A DNA stretch of 64,000 bases from Burkholderiales bacterium Ga0077547. GTDB taxonomy: Bacteria; Pseudomonadota; Gammaproteobacteria; Burkholderiales; Burkholderiaceae_C. Under the pieces are notes generated by a model. The model saw only the letters and a list, made by a program, of their open reading frames with translations, made no database searches and was not told where the DNA came from. Both the position numbers and the translations under genes were made by a program. Shown here one piece after another: positions 29,311 through 40,502 of this stretch (within the stretch, counting starts at the first letter, position 1; each line of letters starts with the position of its first letter). The DNA lies in assembly GCA_001464195.1 (NCBI GenBank), contig LNEY01000022.1, positions 1 through 64,000 of the forward strand. Reading direction: 5' to 3'.

Positions 29311-31115
29311 TCTTCCACTTGGAGAATGGCCAGAAATGCCTCTTGGGGCACCTCCACCGAGCCGATCTGCTTCATGCGCTTCTTGCCCGCTTTCTGCTTG
29401 TCGAGCAGCTTGCGTTTGCGCGACACGTCACCGCCGTAGCACTTGGCAATCACGTTCTTTCGAAGCGCTTTGATTGTCTCACGCGCGATGATGTTGGCCC
29501 CGATCGCCGCCTGGATCGCGACGTCGTATTGCTGGCGTGAAATCAGCTCGCGCATCTTGGCAACCACCGCACGGCTGCGGTACTGGCTCTGGCTGCGGTG
29601 CACGATGATCGACAGCGCATCGACCTTGTCGCCGTTGAGCAGGATGTCGACCTTGACGACGTCGGCTGCACGGTATTCCTTGAACTCGTAGTCCATCGAC
29701 GCATAGCCGCGCGACACGCTTTTCAGCTTGTCGAAGAAGTCCAGCACGATCTCGGCCAGTGGCATTTCGTAGGTCAGCATGACCTGGCGACCGTGATACG
29801 CCATGTTCATCTGCTGGCCACGCTTCTGGTTGGCCAAGGTCATCACCGGTCCGACGTAGTCCTGCGGCATGTAGAGGTGCACGGTGACGATGGGCTCGCG
29901 GATCTCGTTGATGCGGCCGAGATCCGGCATCTTGGAAGGGTTGTCGACCTGAATCACGTCGCCGTTGCCGAGCTGCACCTCGTAGACCACGCTGGGCGCG
30001 GTGGTGATCAGGTCCTGATCGAACTCGCGCTCCAGGCGCTCCTGCACGATCTCCATGTGCAGCAGACCGAGGAATCCGCAGCGGAAGCCGAAACCCAGCG
30101 CCTGGCTCACTTCAGGCTCGTAGCGCAGCGATGAGTCGTTAAGCTTCAACTTTTCCAGCGCATCGCGCAGCTGGTCGTATTCGCTGGCTTCGGTCGGGTA
30201 CAGCCCGGCGAACACCTGTGGTTGGATTTCCTTGAAGCCAGGCAGTGCCTCGCTGGCGGGCCCGAGGTTGTTGGGCAGCTTCTTTTCCAGCGTGATGGTG
30301 TCGCCCACTTTCGCCGCCTGCAGCTCCTTGATGCCGGCCACGATGAACCCGACCTCGCCCGCGTTGAGGCGATCGCGCGGCACCGACTTGGGTGTGAAGA
30401 CCCCCAGGTTGTCGGCGCCATAGACCGCGTCGCTGGCCATCATCCGGATGCGTTCGCCCTTGATCAGCGTGCCATCGACCACCCGCACCAGCATCACCAC
30501 GCCGACGTAGTTGTCGAACCACGAATCGACGATCATCGCGCGCAGCGGTGCCTCGGGGTTGCCACGCGGCGGCGGCATGCGGTTGATCACCGCCTCCAGG
30601 ATGTCGTCGATGCCCATGCCGGTCTTCGCGCTGCAGGGGATCGCCTGGTCGGCGTCGATGCCGATCACGTCCTCGATCTCCGACTTCGCGTTCTCCGGGT
30701 CGGCATTCGGCAGGTCCATCTTGTTGAGGACCGGAATGACCTCAACGCCGAGGTCGAGCGCGGTGTAGCAGTTGGCCACGGTCTGCGCCTCGACGCCCTG
30801 GCTCGCATCGACCACGAGCAGTGCGCCTTCGCAGGCCGACAGCGAGCGGCTCACTTCGTATGAGAAGTCGACGTGACCCGGTGTGTCGATCAGGTTCAGG
30901 TTGTAGACCTGGCCATCGCGCGCCTTGTATTCGAGTGCCGCCGTCTGCGCCTTGATGGTGATGCCGCGCTCACGCTCGATGTCCATCGAGTCGAGCACCT
31001 GCGCCTCCATCTCTCGATCACTCAAGCCGCCACAACGTTGAATCAAGCGATCGGCGAGCGTGGACTTGCCGTGGTCGATGTGGGCAATGATCGAAAAGTT
31101 TCGGATGTGATTCAT
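29307..31115 (-). CDS. lepA: Elongation factor 4
   Basis: [61 protein letters not shown]. Confidence 0.98.
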   Translation of the reverse strand: MNHIRNFSIIAHIDHGKSTLADRLIQRCGGLSDREMEAQVLDSMDIERERGITIKAQTAALEYKARDGQVYNLNLIDTPGHVDFSYEVSRSLSACEGALLVVDASQGVEAQTVANCYTALDLGVEVIPVLNKMDLPNADPENAKSEIEDVIGIDADQAIPCSAKTGMGIDDILEAVINRMPPPRGNPEAPLRAMIVDSWFDNYVGVVMLVRVVDGTLIKGERIRMMASDAVYGADNLGVFTPKSVPRDRLNAGEVGFIVAGIKELQAAKVGDTITLEKKLPNNLGPASEALPGFKEIQPQVFAGLYPTEASEYDQLRDALEKLKLNDSSLRYEPEVSQALGFGFRCGFLGLLHMEIVQERLEREFDQDLITTAPSVVYEVQLGNGDVIQVDNPSKMPDLGRINEIREPIVTVHLYMPQDYVGPVMTLANQKRGQQMNMAYHGRQVMLTYEMPLAEIVLDFFDKLKSVSRGYASMDYEFKEYRAADVVKVDILLNGDKVDALSIIVHRSQSQYRSRAVVAKMRELISRQQYDVAIQAAIGANIIARETIKALRKNVIAKCYGGDVSRKRKLLDKQKAGKKRMKQIGSVEVPQEAFLAILQVED

Positions 31116-31229
31116 GCTTGCTGCGATGCGACTGACGTACGCCTCAACTTGAAGTCACAACGACGTAGTCGTTGCAGGGGAGGCTCATATCGCGAAGCGA
31201 TGTGAAGGCCCGAAGGGCCGGCCGGACAC

Positions 31230-31263
31230 AAAAAAAAGGCACGTCGAACGATTGACGCGCCTT
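31230..31263 (-). terminator. Intrinsic terminator (minus strand) between mucD and lepA
   Basis: Minus strand AAGGCGCGTC-AATCGTTC-GACGTGCCTT followed by an 8-nt T-tract. Confidence 0.7.
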
Positions 31264-31295
31264 CCAACAAAAATGTTTGGCAACTGCTTGTTGGG
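31230..31295 (-). ncRNA. Candidate small RNA of about 65 nt (two hairpins) upstream of lepA
   Basis: Minus strand TACAAT (-10-like, 31306-31301), then CCAACAAGCAGTTGCCAAACATTTTTGTTGG (7-bp stem), then the terminator hairpin plus T8. The -35 is weak. Confidence 0.35.
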
Positions 31296-31546
31296 ATTTC
31301 ATTGTAGCCAAAAGCATGACCGTAGAACCGCGCCAGTGCTTGTTTGGCGAGCGTTGCGCATCGCCAACATAAAACATATGCACATATTATGCACAGGCTC
31401 TTTGGGCACTTTTCGTGCCTCTGGGTCCCAGTGGCAGGCTCGGCGCTTCAAGCCTCCGAGCCCAGGAGTTTGATGCCTGCAACGGGGTTTGAAATGGCGG
31501 TCAAGTTAAAGAATGTGAGTGCCCACAAACATGCGGTGGGCAACCA

Positions 31547-33049
31547 TCACCGACCAGGACGGATCACGATGTAGTTGACCCATTCACCGCGCTTGACCAG
31601 CAGCGTCACCGATTTCGGCTTGTCCAGCTTGCCGATGGCCGCCTCGAACTGCTTGACACTGGTGATTTCAGTCTTGTCGAGCGACAAGATGATGTCACCC
31701 TCCCGGATACCGGCCCGGGCTGCCGCGCCCTCGATGGCTTCGACGCGCACGCCGTTCTTGACCTTGAGCTCGGTTTTCTGCCCTTCGCTCAGGTCAGACA
31801 CCGCCAGCCCGAGCAATCCGATCACGGAGGGAAGCTTGGGCGCATTCCGCTCGACCGGCGCACTGCGGGGCCGCTCGGCTTCCAGTTCGACCACCGTCAC
31901 GCTCAATTCCTTGGAGGCACCTCGGCGGAACACCTCAAGGGTCGCCTTGGTGCCCGGTTTGGCGCTGCCGACGATGCGAGGCAAGTCTCCCGCCGTCTCG
32001 ATCGGGCGGCCATCGAACTTGGTGATGATGTCGCCCGCCTCGACGCCCGCCTTGTCGGCTGGCCCACCGGCTTCCACGCTGCGAACCATGGCGCCACTGG
32101 GTTTGCCCAGCCCGATCGATTCGGCGACTTCCTTGGTCACCTGATCGATCTGTACGCCGATGCGCCCACGGATCACCCGCCCGCTGGCGCGCAACTGATC
32201 AGCCACCCGCATCGCTTCGTCGATGGGAATGGCAAACGAGATGCCGATGAAGCTGCCTGATCGGCTGTAGATCTGCGAGTTGATGCCCACGACCTCACCG
32301 CGCATGTTGATCAGCGGGCCGCCAGAGTTGCCTGGATTGATCGCCACATCGGTCTGGATGAAGGGCAGGAAGTCGCCGGTGTCTCGCGCCTTGGCGCTGA
32401 CGATGCCCGCGGTGACGGTGTTCTCGAGTCCGAACGGCGAACCGATGGCGATGACCCATTCGCCGACCTTGAGGCGACCAACATCGCCAATACGAACCGC
32501 CTGCAGGCCCGAGGCCTCGATCTTCACGACCGCCACGTCGGTCCGCTTGTCAGTACCGATGACGCGAGCCTTGAACTCGCGCTTGTCGGTCAGCGTGACG
32601 AACACCTCTTCAGCGCCCTCGACCACATGCGCGTTGGTCATCACGTAGCCGTCGGCATTCAGGATGAATCCAGATCCCACACCGCGCTGCTGCGGTTCGC
32701 CCTCCTGCGCTCCGGGTTGCTGCGGGGCGCGCCGCGGAGCCTGTTGTTGACCAGGAACAGGGATGCCAAAGCGCTTGAAGAACTCAAGCATGTCCTCGTC
32801 CATCTCGGGCGCACCACTGCCTCGCCCGGCTCGCTGGCGTTCCGTCGTGCGGATGTTGACCACCGAGCCGCCCACGTTCTCGACCAGCACCGTGAAGTCG
32901 GGCAGCGTCTGGGCCTGCGCGGCGGTGTGCACGCCACCGAGGGTCAGCGCGAACAGCGTCGCCAGCACAACAGCAAGGTGACGCCACAACCCCAGCGCAG
33001 GGACAACAAGTGGACGGCCAGCACGGCTCCAGGAAGATGGCATCTGCAT
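31547..33049 (-). CDS. mucD: DegP/DegQ-type periplasmic serine protease (MucD-like)
   Basis: GSGFILNADGYVMTNAHVVEGAEEVFV, DVAVVKIEA, TDVAINPGNSGGPLINMRGEVVGINSQI; two PDZ domains. Confidence 0.95.
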   Translation of the reverse strand: MQMPSSWSRAGRPLVVPALGLWRHLAVVLATLFALTLGGVHTAAQAQTLPDFTVLVENVGGSVVNIRTTERQRAGRGSGAPEMDEDMLEFFKRFGIPVPGQQQAPRRAPQQPGAQEGEPQQRGVGSGFILNADGYVMTNAHVVEGAEEVFVTLTDKREFKARVIGTDKRTDVAVVKIEASGLQAVRIGDVGRLKVGEWVIAIGSPFGLENTVTAGIVSAKARDTGDFLPFIQTDVAINPGNSGGPLINMRGEVVGINSQIYSRSGSFIGISFAIPIDEAMRVADQLRASGRVIRGRIGVQIDQVTKEVAESIGLGKPSGAMVRSVEAGGPADKAGVEAGDIITKFDGRPIETAGDLPRIVGSAKPGTKATLEVFRRGASKELSVTVVELEAERPRSAPVERNAPKLPSVIGLLGLAVSDLSEGQKTELKVKNGVRVEAIEGAAARAGIREGDIILSLDKTEITSVKQFEAAIGKLDKPKSVTLLVKRGEWVNYIVIRPGR

Positions 33050-33115
33050 GTTCAGTTCTCTTGTCTCAAAAAGGGAATTGACCAACCGCTTCAGGTTGGT
33101 CGGACACAAAAAAGC

Positions 33116-34195
33116 CTACTTAGTCCGATCCACTGCGTCATAGAAGGCCCTCAGCGTCGCCTTGGGCACATCACCGACCACTGTGATCCAGAAATCTCCC
33201 TGACGACTCATCAGTGCCTGCGTCGCTCCGACGACCGTGATGGCTGGCCGCGGATGCCGCTCGGCGTTGTAGGGTTCAATGAACAGCGAAACGTTCGTGA
33301 TGCCGTCGGAAAACACCGCCTGGATCAATTGCCCGGAACTCGCTGTCCTGTCAGCCGACGCCAACATGTCGAGCGGCCTGCGGATGCAGCTCAGTTGTCG
33401 AAACCCTGTCACCGTCTTGCGCAACTTCCAGCCCTCGGCTTCGAGCCGAGTTGGCGTCAACTGCGGCTTCACGACACGGTACCCTGTCAGCTTTCGCATC
33501 GGCAGCAACACCATGTTTGGCTGCGCACGCACGCCGATGTCCACATCAGAAAACGCCGATGTCTCGAGCGTCTCACCCAACGCATTGAGGATTTCAGCGC
33601 GCAGCAGCAAGCCGCTTTGCTTGTCGGTCCAGAGTCGATAGCCGTATCGGAATTCGTCGCGCGGCTTGAGCATCAGGACGTTGGCGTCGCGACCCGCGAC
33701 GCGCTCTGGTGGCTGCAGACTCACATCGTAGAAATCAGCGACCTGGTCGTCGGCGTCCTGCAGCAGGGACGGAAACGACTTCACGACATCGCGCTGCTCG
33801 ATCAGGGCCACCTTGTCGAAGGGCCACACGGTATGCACCACGCCGTTGTGGCGCAGTACCTGACGAGCTTCCCCGTCCAGCGGTTCGATCCGCTCGAATT
33901 GATCCGTTCCGTCGTAGAAATGCGAGATCCGCGCGCTGGTCATGGCGCCTGGAGAGCTGACGACGAACGTGCCCTGGAAATTACGCTGATTGGCTGCGTT
34001 GTGGATGCGCGTCAGCCACGCCTTGACCTCATGCGGCTCGACGGCCACGCCGGGTGCAGCAGACACTTGGCCACCGATGGTCAGAAGCATCACAGACGCG
34101 ACCCATCCCAACCCGGCGGAAGCGAGCCTCGACCGACGCCCAGCCACGGCGTTCGAGTTCAATGGATCACCGCTCGGGAACTTCGACAACCGCAT
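33116..34195 (-). CDS. rseB: Sigma-E regulatory protein MucB/RseB
   Basis: WLTRIHNAANQRNFQGTFVVSSPGAMTSARISHFYDGTDQFERIEPLDGEARQVLRHN; likely start 34195, the ORF is open further upstream. Confidence 0.9.
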   Translation of the reverse strand: MRLSKFPSGDPLNSNAVAGRRSRLASAGLGWVASVMLLTIGGQVSAAPGVAVEPHEVKAWLTRIHNAANQRNFQGTFVVSSPGAMTSARISHFYDGTDQFERIEPLDGEARQVLRHNGVVHTVWPFDKVALIEQRDVVKSFPSLLQDADDQVADFYDVSLQPPERVAGRDANVLMLKPRDEFRYGYRLWTDKQSGLLLRAEILNALGETLETSAFSDVDIGVRAQPNMVLLPMRKLTGYRVVKPQLTPTRLEAEGWKLRKTVTGFRQLSCIRRPLDMLASADRTASSGQLIQAVFSDGITNVSLFIEPYNAERHPRPAITVVGATQALMSRQGDFWITVVGDVPKATLRAFYDAVDRTK

Positions 34196-34853
34196 TGCGC
34201 AACAGGCCCGAAGTCGGACCCAGCACTGACGTACCTGCGAACTGCTTGTGCGCGAGCAGATACCGATCCAGCCGCGGATCACGAATGACCTGCCCGTCGA
34301 AGACCAGTTCCATCCCCGCCGGATAGACATCGGACGGCGGCGCGATGTCCTCCGTTTGACTCACTTTCATCAGCGCTTCGGACGCGTTGCTTGCGGGTGC
34401 CGCAGCCACCAGTGGTTCGACACCCGTGCTCACCGCGGGGTTTTGAACGCCGATGACGGCACCGACGACCACCACGAAGCCGGCCGCCAATGCCACAGGC
34501 CACGCCCAGGCGCGCGCAGGTCGTTCACGGGTCATCTGCTGAGGAACTCCCGCATCTGCAGCGGGATGGTCGGCAAGTCGCGGCGCCAGGACGACCGGCT
34601 CCGCTGCCATACGCTGTCGGAAATCGCGCAGGAACTGCTCGTCGCTCGCACAGGTGCGAGACAGATCTTCACAACGCAAGACATCACCGATCAGGTTGTA
34701 GGCGTGCCAGGTGTCGCGGCTGTGCGCATCGGTTCGCCATTCCGAACAGATGCGCTCGACCGCGACGCTTTGCAACTCGCCGTCGAGCAATGCCGACAGT
34801 TCCTCGCTTCGTGCGCGCGCCGGGTCGGACCCCGAACCCGAATGATCTGCCAT
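34167..34853 (-). CDS. rseA: Anti-sigma-E factor RseA family
   Basis: EELSALLDGELQSVAVERICSEWRTDAHSRDTWHAYNLIGDVLRCEDL; one TM; located between rpoE and rseB. Confidence 0.9.
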   Translation of the reverse strand: MADHSGSGSDPARARSEELSALLDGELQSVAVERICSEWRTDAHSRDTWHAYNLIGDVLRCEDLSRTCASDEQFLRDFRQRMAAEPVVLAPRLADHPAADAGVPQQMTRERPARAWAWPVALAAGFVVVVGAVIGVQNPAVSTGVEPLVAAAPASNASEALMKVSQTEDIAPPSDVYPAGMELVFDGQVIRDPRLDRYLLAHKQFAGTSVLGPTSGLLRNAVVEVPER

Positions 34854-34922
34854 GACAATCTCCTGTCCCACCCCGACACACATCCCAAAGGGGCACCTAC
34901 CGAAGTCAGTGCCCGCCGATGA

Positions 34923-35531
34923 TCACCAACGTTCGCCGACCCGAGTGTCCAATAAAGGTCGTAAACGCAGTGCAATCGCCTCCCGCGCGCGAAAAATCCG
35001 CGACCGAACGGTGCCGATCGGGCAATTCATCAATTCTGCAATTTCTTCATAACTCAACCCTTCAATCTCGCGCAGCGTGATGGCTTGGCGCAGATCTTCG
35101 GACAGCGCGTCGATGGCCGCGTTCACCGTCATGGCCACCTCCTTGCTCGCGAGCAACGATTCCGGCGTCTCGCCGTCGGTTAGTTCGTTCTCGGCGCGGG
35201 AAGTTTCATCGTCGTCGTCCAGGGATGCCCTGGCGGACTCCGTCACCAGCGGATCGCGCTTGAGTTCGCCCAATGCCTTCTTCGCCGTATTGACCGCAAT
35301 CCGGTACAGCCAAGTGTAGAAAGCGCTCTCGCCACGAAACTGCGGAATGGCACGGTAAGCGCGGATGAAAGTTTCCTGCGCGATGTCAGGCACCAGATCG
35401 ACATCCCTGACCATGCGCCCGATCAGTCGCTCAATGCGGCGCTGGTACTTGACCACCAGCATTTCGAACGCCTTGACGTCGCCCTGCTTGACCCGATCGA
35501 TCAGCGGCGCGTCGGCGTCGGGCGCGTTCAT
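34923..35531 (-). CDS. rpoE: RNA polymerase sigma factor RpoE (ECF)
   Basis: DVKAFEMLVVKYQRRIERLIGRMVRDVDLVPDIAQETFIRAYRAIPQFRGESAFYTWLYRIAVNTAKK; start 35531. Confidence 0.96.
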   Translation of the reverse strand: MNAPDADAPLIDRVKQGDVKAFEMLVVKYQRRIERLIGRMVRDVDLVPDIAQETFIRAYRAIPQFRGESAFYTWLYRIAVNTAKKALGELKRDPLVTESARASLDDDDETSRAENELTDGETPESLLASKEVAMTVNAAIDALSEDLRQAITLREIEGLSYEEIAELMNCPIGTVRSRIFRAREAIALRLRPLLDTRVGERW

Positions 35532-35535
35532 GCGT

Positions 35536-36030
35536 TCAACCACTCTGGATCTGCCGATCCAGCGCGGCTGGCGCCACCGCTTCGGTACGACGGGAATGAA
35601 CCGCGACGCGCAGCGACTGCCAGCGGTCCTCGATGCCACGCCGCTGCACAGGTATCCAACCGCCTTGCCAGCGACGGGGCAACGCGGCATCGGCTTGGTA
35701 CATCAGCAGCATCCAGCCACCAAGATCCAGCATGACCCGCATCTCAGAGACGCCGCAGTCGCGCAAGCCGCCATGGGGATCGGTCACATACCAGCGCAGG
35801 CCGTCCCAGCGCAGCGCGATCGGCTGTCGCCGCGCCAGACCGATGACGCCGCACAGGATGACCAACGCGAGAGCAAGCAGCGCCGCACGGCTCCAGGCAG
35901 CAGACTCCTCATGCCAGGCCAGCAACCAGCCAGCGACGACAGACATCGCGGTCGCAACCAGCAGTCCGAGCGCCGCATTCCAGACGCCGAAGCGCCGGAT
36001 CGTCACCTGCACGGTCGACGCCGACTGCAT
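35536..36030 (-). CDS. Hypothetical membrane protein between fabF and rpoE
   Basis: 164 aa, two hydrophobic segments; GVWNAALGLLVATAMSVVAGWLLAWHEESAAWSRAALLALALVILCGVIGLARRQPIALRWDGLRWY. Confidence 0.7.
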   Translation of the reverse strand: MQSASTVQVTIRRFGVWNAALGLLVATAMSVVAGWLLAWHEESAAWSRAALLALALVILCGVIGLARRQPIALRWDGLRWYVTDPHGGLRDCGVSEMRVMLDLGGWMLLMYQADAALPRRWQGGWIPVQRRGIEDRWQSLRVAVHSRRTEAVAPAALDRQIQSG

Positions 36031-36047
36031 GACGCCGCCGCGGACCC

Positions 36048-37292
36048 TCAGGCACGCTTGAAAACAAGCGTACCGTTGGTTCCCCCAAACCCAAAGTTGT
36101 TCTTTACGGCCATCTCGATGCGCATCTCGCGCGCGGCGTTTGCACAGTAGTCAAGATCGCAGTCGGGATCCTGATTGACGAGATTGATGGTCGGTGGCGC
36201 CACCTGGTCGCGCACGGCCAGCACCGTGAACAGCGATTCGATGCCGCCCGCCCCGCCCAGCAAGTGCCCAGTCATCGATTTGGTTGAGCTGACCGCCAGC
36301 TTGTAGGCATGGTCGCCGAAGGCCAGCTTGATCGCGTTGGTCTCGTTCACATCGCCCAGCGGCGTCGAGGTGCCATGCGCGTTCAGGTACTGGACCTGGT
36401 CGGCGGACACGCCTGCGTTGCGCAAGGCCGCACGCATCGAGCGCTTGGGGCCATCAACGCTGGGCGCAGTCATGTGATACGCGTCCGCACCCATGCCATA
36501 GCCAGCCAACTCAGCATAGATCTTGGCGCCGCGCCGCTTTGCGTGCTCGTACTCTTCGAGCACCATCGCACCAGCGCCTTCACCCAAAACAAACCCGTCC
36601 CGGTCGCGGTCCCAGGGGCGCGATGCGGTAGCAGGATCGTCGTTGCGGGTGGATAACGCCCTCGCAGCCGCAAACCCGCCGACACCGAGCGGCGACACGG
36701 TGGCCTCAGCACCACCGGCGACCATGACATCGGCATCGCCATATTCGATCATGCGGCCGGCCTCACCGATGCAGTGCAGGCCCGTGGTGCAGGCCGTCAC
36801 GATGGCCAGGTTGGGTCCTTGGAACCCGAACTTGATCGACAGGTGACCCGAGATCATGTTGATGATCGAGGCCGGCACGAAGAAGGGGGAAATCCGGCGG
36901 GGACCACGGCTCGACAGCTCCGCATGGGTTTCCTCGATCAGCGGCAAGCCGCCGATGCCCGAGCCGACCAGACAGCCGATGCGCTCGGCCTGCTCCTCCG
37001 TCAGCTCGTCGTTGGTTTTCAATCCGGAATCGCGCACCGCCTGGATGGAGGCGGCCATGCCGAACTGCATGAAGACATCCATGTGCCGGGCTTCCTTCGC
37101 GGGGAAGTAGTCCTCGACATTGAAATTCTTCACCTCGCCCGCGAAACGGCACGAGAAGCTGGACGCGTCGAATCGGGTGATGTTGGCGATGCCGGAACGG
37201 CCCGCCAGGATGTTGGCCCAGCCTTCGGTGACCGAGTTGCCGACCGGACTGATCAGGCCCAGTCCGGTGACCACAACGCGGCGCCGGCTCAT
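36048..37292 (-). CDS. fabF: 3-oxoacyl-ACP synthase II
   Basis: [32 protein letters not shown]...; [18 protein letters not shown]. Confidence 0.97.
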   Translation of the reverse strand: MSRRRVVVTGLGLISPVGNSVTEGWANILAGRSGIANITRFDASSFSCRFAGEVKNFNVEDYFPAKEARHMDVFMQFGMAASIQAVRDSGLKTNDELTEEQAERIGCLVGSGIGGLPLIEETHAELSSRGPRRISPFFVPASIINMISGHLSIKFGFQGPNLAIVTACTTGLHCIGEAGRMIEYGDADVMVAGGAEATVSPLGVGGFAAARALSTRNDDPATASRPWDRDRDGFVLGEGAGAMVLEEYEHAKRRGAKIYAELAGYGMGADAYHMTAPSVDGPKRSMRAALRNAGVSADQVQYLNAHGTSTPLGDVNETNAIKLAFGDHAYKLAVSSTKSMTGHLLGGAGGIESLFTVLAVRDQVAPPTINLVNQDPDCDLDYCANAAREMRIEMAVKNNFGFGGTNGTLVFKRA

Positions 37293-37386
37293 CTAAATCC
37301 CCAAAGTGGAACAAGCCCGCTGGTCGTCGAGCAGGCTGGATCAGGCGAACATGGTGGGCGGAAATGCATGCAATGAAGGCTCGGTC

Positions 37387-37626
37387 TCAGGCCTTTTGGT
37401 GCTTCAACGCGTAATCGATCGCGAGTTGAACCGTGGTGATCTTTTCCGCCTCTTCGTCGGGAATCTCGATACCGAACTCGTCTTCGAGGGCCATCACCAG
37501 CTCGACCGTATCGAGTGAATCCGCACCCAGATCGGCGACGAATGCCTTCTCGTTGGAGACATCGGATTCGGGTACGCCCAATTGCTCGGCGATGATTTTC
37601 TTGACACGGGATTCGATATCGCTCAT
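37387..37626 (-). CDS. acpP: Acyl carrier protein
   Basis: [63 protein letters not shown]. Confidence 0.99.
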   Translation of the reverse strand: MSDIESRVKKIIAEQLGVPESDVSNEKAFVADLGADSLDTVELVMALEDEFGIEIPDEEAEKITTVQLAIDYALKHQKA

Positions 37627-37755
37627 GACTCCTCCAGGAGTGTTGTCTGAAACAGCCCGGGATTCTAAAGGTTGCACCGTGTCGCCTCGCGGAGATGGTG
37701 CGCCCTTCGACCGGCCGGGCACAACCGGGTCGATGGATTCAGTGGCGGGCGGCCG

Positions 37756-38505
37756 TCAGTTCATGAACATGCCGCCGTTGACATGCAGCTCGGCGCCGGT
37801 GATGTAGCCAGCGGCTTCGGAGGCGAGGAAGGCGACCGCGTGGGCCACATCGTCGACGCTGCCGAGACGGCCGAGCGGAATCTGCGTCAGCAAGGCTTCC
37901 TTTTGTGCCGCGGGCAGCGCATCGGTCATGTCGGTCGCGATGAAGCCCGGGGCCACGCAGTTCACGGTGATGCTGCGGCTCCCCAATTCGCGCGCCAGCG
38001 AGCGTGTCATGCCAGCCACACCGGCCTTGGCGGCCGCGTAGTTGGCCTGACCGGCGTTGCCGCTGGCTCCCACCACCGAGGTGATGTTGATGATGCGGCC
38101 ATGCCGCTGCTTGACCATGGGCCGAATCACCGCGCGACTGAGACGGAACACGGAACTGAGGTTGGTATCGATCACCGCGTCCCAGTCGGCATCTTTCATG
38201 CGCATCGACAGGTTGTCGCGGGTGATGCCGGCGTTGTTGACGAGCACATGCAGCGCGCCATGGGTCTTCAGCACCGACTCGACCGTGCGATCGACAGCGG
38301 CAGCGTCGTTCACATCCAGACAGGCGCCCGTGCTGCCTGGAAAGGAGGCCAGTGCCTCGCCGATCGCCTGTGCGCCGGCCTCGGTCGTCGCGGTACCGAT
38401 GACGGTCAGGCCGCCTCGCGCGAGTTCGAGCGCGATCGCTCGCCCGATTCCACGCGACGCACCGGTCACCAGCGCAATACGGGTCGTTGTTGGTTCTGTT
38501 GTCAT
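37756..38505 (-). CDS. fabG: 3-oxoacyl-ACP reductase
   Basis: IALVTGASRGIGRAIALELARGGLTVIGTATTEAGAQAIGEAL; YAAAKAGVAGMTRSLARELGSRSITVNCVAPGFIATDMT. Confidence 0.97.
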   Translation of the reverse strand: MTTEPTTTRIALVTGASRGIGRAIALELARGGLTVIGTATTEAGAQAIGEALASFPGSTGACLDVNDAAAVDRTVESVLKTHGALHVLVNNAGITRDNLSMRMKDADWDAVIDTNLSSVFRLSRAVIRPMVKQRHGRIINITSVVGASGNAGQANYAAAKAGVAGMTRSLARELGSRSITVNCVAPGFIATDMTDALPAAQKEALLTQIPLGRLGSVDDVAHAVAFLASEAAGYITGAELHVNGGMFMN

Positions 38506-39446
38506 GCCAGCACTCCACGCACATCGGTCATCGAAGCAGGATCGAACAGCGCCCCCGAATTCGCCTCGGCGTCGATGCGCTTGACCATGCCGGCGAGCAC
38601 CTTGCCCGGGCCGCATTCGATCAGGTGAAACACGCCCCTGGCACGGATGGCTTGGACGGTTTCGAACCAGCGCACCGGCCCGAAAGCCTGTCGGTAGAGC
38701 GCATCGCGAATGCGCATCGGGTCAGACTCGGCCATCACGTCGATGTTGTTGATCACCGGCACGGCCGGGGCCTGGATTGCCACGGACGCCAGCCGCTCCT
38801 TCAGGCGTTCCGCCGCGGGCCGCATCAGGCTGCAATGAAATGGCGCCGACACCGGCAACGGCAGGGTGCGCTTGGCACCCGCAGCCTTCAGCAACTCGCA
38901 GGCCTTGGCCACGCCGGCTTGCGAGCCGGAGATCACCGTCTGCTTCGGATCATTGAAATTGGCCGCCTCCACGACTTCGCCGCTGGCCGCTGACGCCTCC
39001 ACGCAGCCCGCGCGCACTGCGTCTGCATCGAGCCCGAGGATCGCTGCCATGGCACCGGCGCCCACAGGCACGGCTTCCTGCATGGCCTGCGCACGAAAGC
39101 GCACCAGCGGCAACGCGTCTGCCAGGCTCAAGGCGCCCGCAGCCACCAGGGCGCTGTATTCGCCCAGCGAATGCCCGGCCACCACGGCAGGCGCCCGCCC
39201 GCCTTCCGACATCCAGGCGCGGTAGCAGGCGATACCCGCGGTCAGCATCACCGGCTGGGTATTGGTCGTCAGGTCGAGCTGCTCCTTCGGCCCCTCTCGG
39301 ACCAGCCGGGCGATGTCCGCGCCCAAGGCCTCGGAGGCCTCAGCCAGCGTCTGAGCCACCGCGGGGTGATCACCCCAGGCGTCGAGCATGCCCACGGCCT
39401 GCGAACCCTGGCCAGGGAAGATGAAAGCGAACGGAGTCATCGACAT
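38502..39446 (-). CDS. fabD: Malonyl-CoA:ACP transacylase
   Basis: FIFPGQGSQAVGMLDAW; VVAGHSLGEYSALVAAGAL. Confidence 0.97.
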   Translation of the reverse strand: MSMTPFAFIFPGQGSQAVGMLDAWGDHPAVAQTLAEASEALGADIARLVREGPKEQLDLTTNTQPVMLTAGIACYRAWMSEGGRAPAVVAGHSLGEYSALVAAGALSLADALPLVRFRAQAMQEAVPVGAGAMAAILGLDADAVRAGCVEASAASGEVVEAANFNDPKQTVISGSQAGVAKACELLKAAGAKRTLPLPVSAPFHCSLMRPAAERLKERLASVAIQAPAVPVINNIDVMAESDPMRIRDALYRQAFGPVRWFETVQAIRARGVFHLIECGPGKVLAGMVKRIDAEANSGALFDPASMTDVRGVLA

Positions 39447-39491
39447 GAAGAAAAGAAAGGGAAAGAACCAGCAGGGCGACGTGGTCGGCGC

Positions 39492-40502
39492 CTAGAAATC
39501 CAACAACACGGCACCCCAAGTGAACCCGCCACCCACACCTTCGAGCATGACCGTGTCGCCACGCGTGATGCGCCGATCGCGCACAGCGACATCCAGCGCC
39601 AGCGGAATCGACGCCGCTGACGTGTTGCCGTGGTCGGCCACGGTGACGATCACCTTGTCCATCGACAGCTTCAGCTTGCGTGCGGTGCTCTGCATGATGC
39701 GGATGTTGGCCTGATGCGGAATCAGCCAGTCAATGTCGGCTTCGCTGCGACCGGCCTTTACCAACACCGAGCGGGCCACGTCCTCGAGCACACCAACTGC
39801 CAGTTTGAACACCGCCTGCCCGTCCATTTTGAGCATGGGCTCACCGCGCACTTTCCCACCGGCAACGCCGCCCGGGGTGCACAGGATGCCTACATGCTGG
39901 CCATCGGCGTGCAGTTCGCTGGCGATCAGGCCAGGGGTATCGCTGGCCTGCAGCAACACGGCGCCGGCGCCGTCACCGAACAGCACGCAGGTTCCACGGT
40001 CATCGAAATCCAGCAGACGCGAAAACACCTCTGCGCCAATCACCAGGGCTTTGCTGGCTGCACCGGTTCGAATCATGGCATCGGCCACCGTCAGCGCATA
40101 CACGAAGCCGGAGCACACCGCCTGGACATCGAAGGCCGGGCAACCTGCGATGCCCAGCTTATGTTGCACGATGCACGCCGTCGAAGGAAACACCATGTCC
40201 GGCGTTGACGTGGCCACAATGATCAGGTCGACCGATGCGGCGTCGCAATCGGCCGCTTCGAGCGCGCGCCGCGCCGCGGCCACCGCGAGATCACTGGCCT
40301 GCTCAGTCTCAGCCGCGAAATGCCGCGCACGAATGCCGGTGCGCTCAACGATCCATTCGTCAGATGTCTCGACACCACGCAGCGCCAGTTGAGCGGCCAA
40401 CTCGGCGTTGGTCAGCCGTTGTGCGGGAAGGTAGGCGCCGGTTCCCGCGATGCGGGAAAAGCGCAGCGCGGGTGCGGCTGCAGTGACAACAGTGCCATTC
40501 AT
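39492..40502 (-). CDS. fabH: 3-oxoacyl-ACP synthase III
   Basis: [20 protein letters not shown]...[27 protein letters not shown]. Confidence 0.97.
   Translation of the reverse strand: MNGTVVTAAAPALRFSRIAGTGAYLPAQRLTNAELAAQLALRGVETSDEWIVERTGIRARHFAAETEQASDLAVAAARRALEAADCDAASVDLIIVATSTPDMVFPSTACIVQHKLGIAGCPAFDVQAVCSGFVYALTVADAMIRTGAASKALVIGAEVFSRLLDFDDRGTCVLFGDGAGAVLLQASDTPGLIASELHADGQHVGILCTPGGVAGGKVRGEPMLKMDGQAVFKLAVGVLEDVARSVLVKAGRSEADIDWLIPHQANIRIMQSTARKLKLSMDKVIVTVADHGNTSAASIPLALDVAVRDRRITRGDTVMLEGVGGGFTWGAVLLDF

Noticed and set aside
34923-35531. ECF sigma factor and anti-sigma genes as an accessory signalling system
   Set aside because: Standard rpoE-rseA-rseB-mucD cluster.
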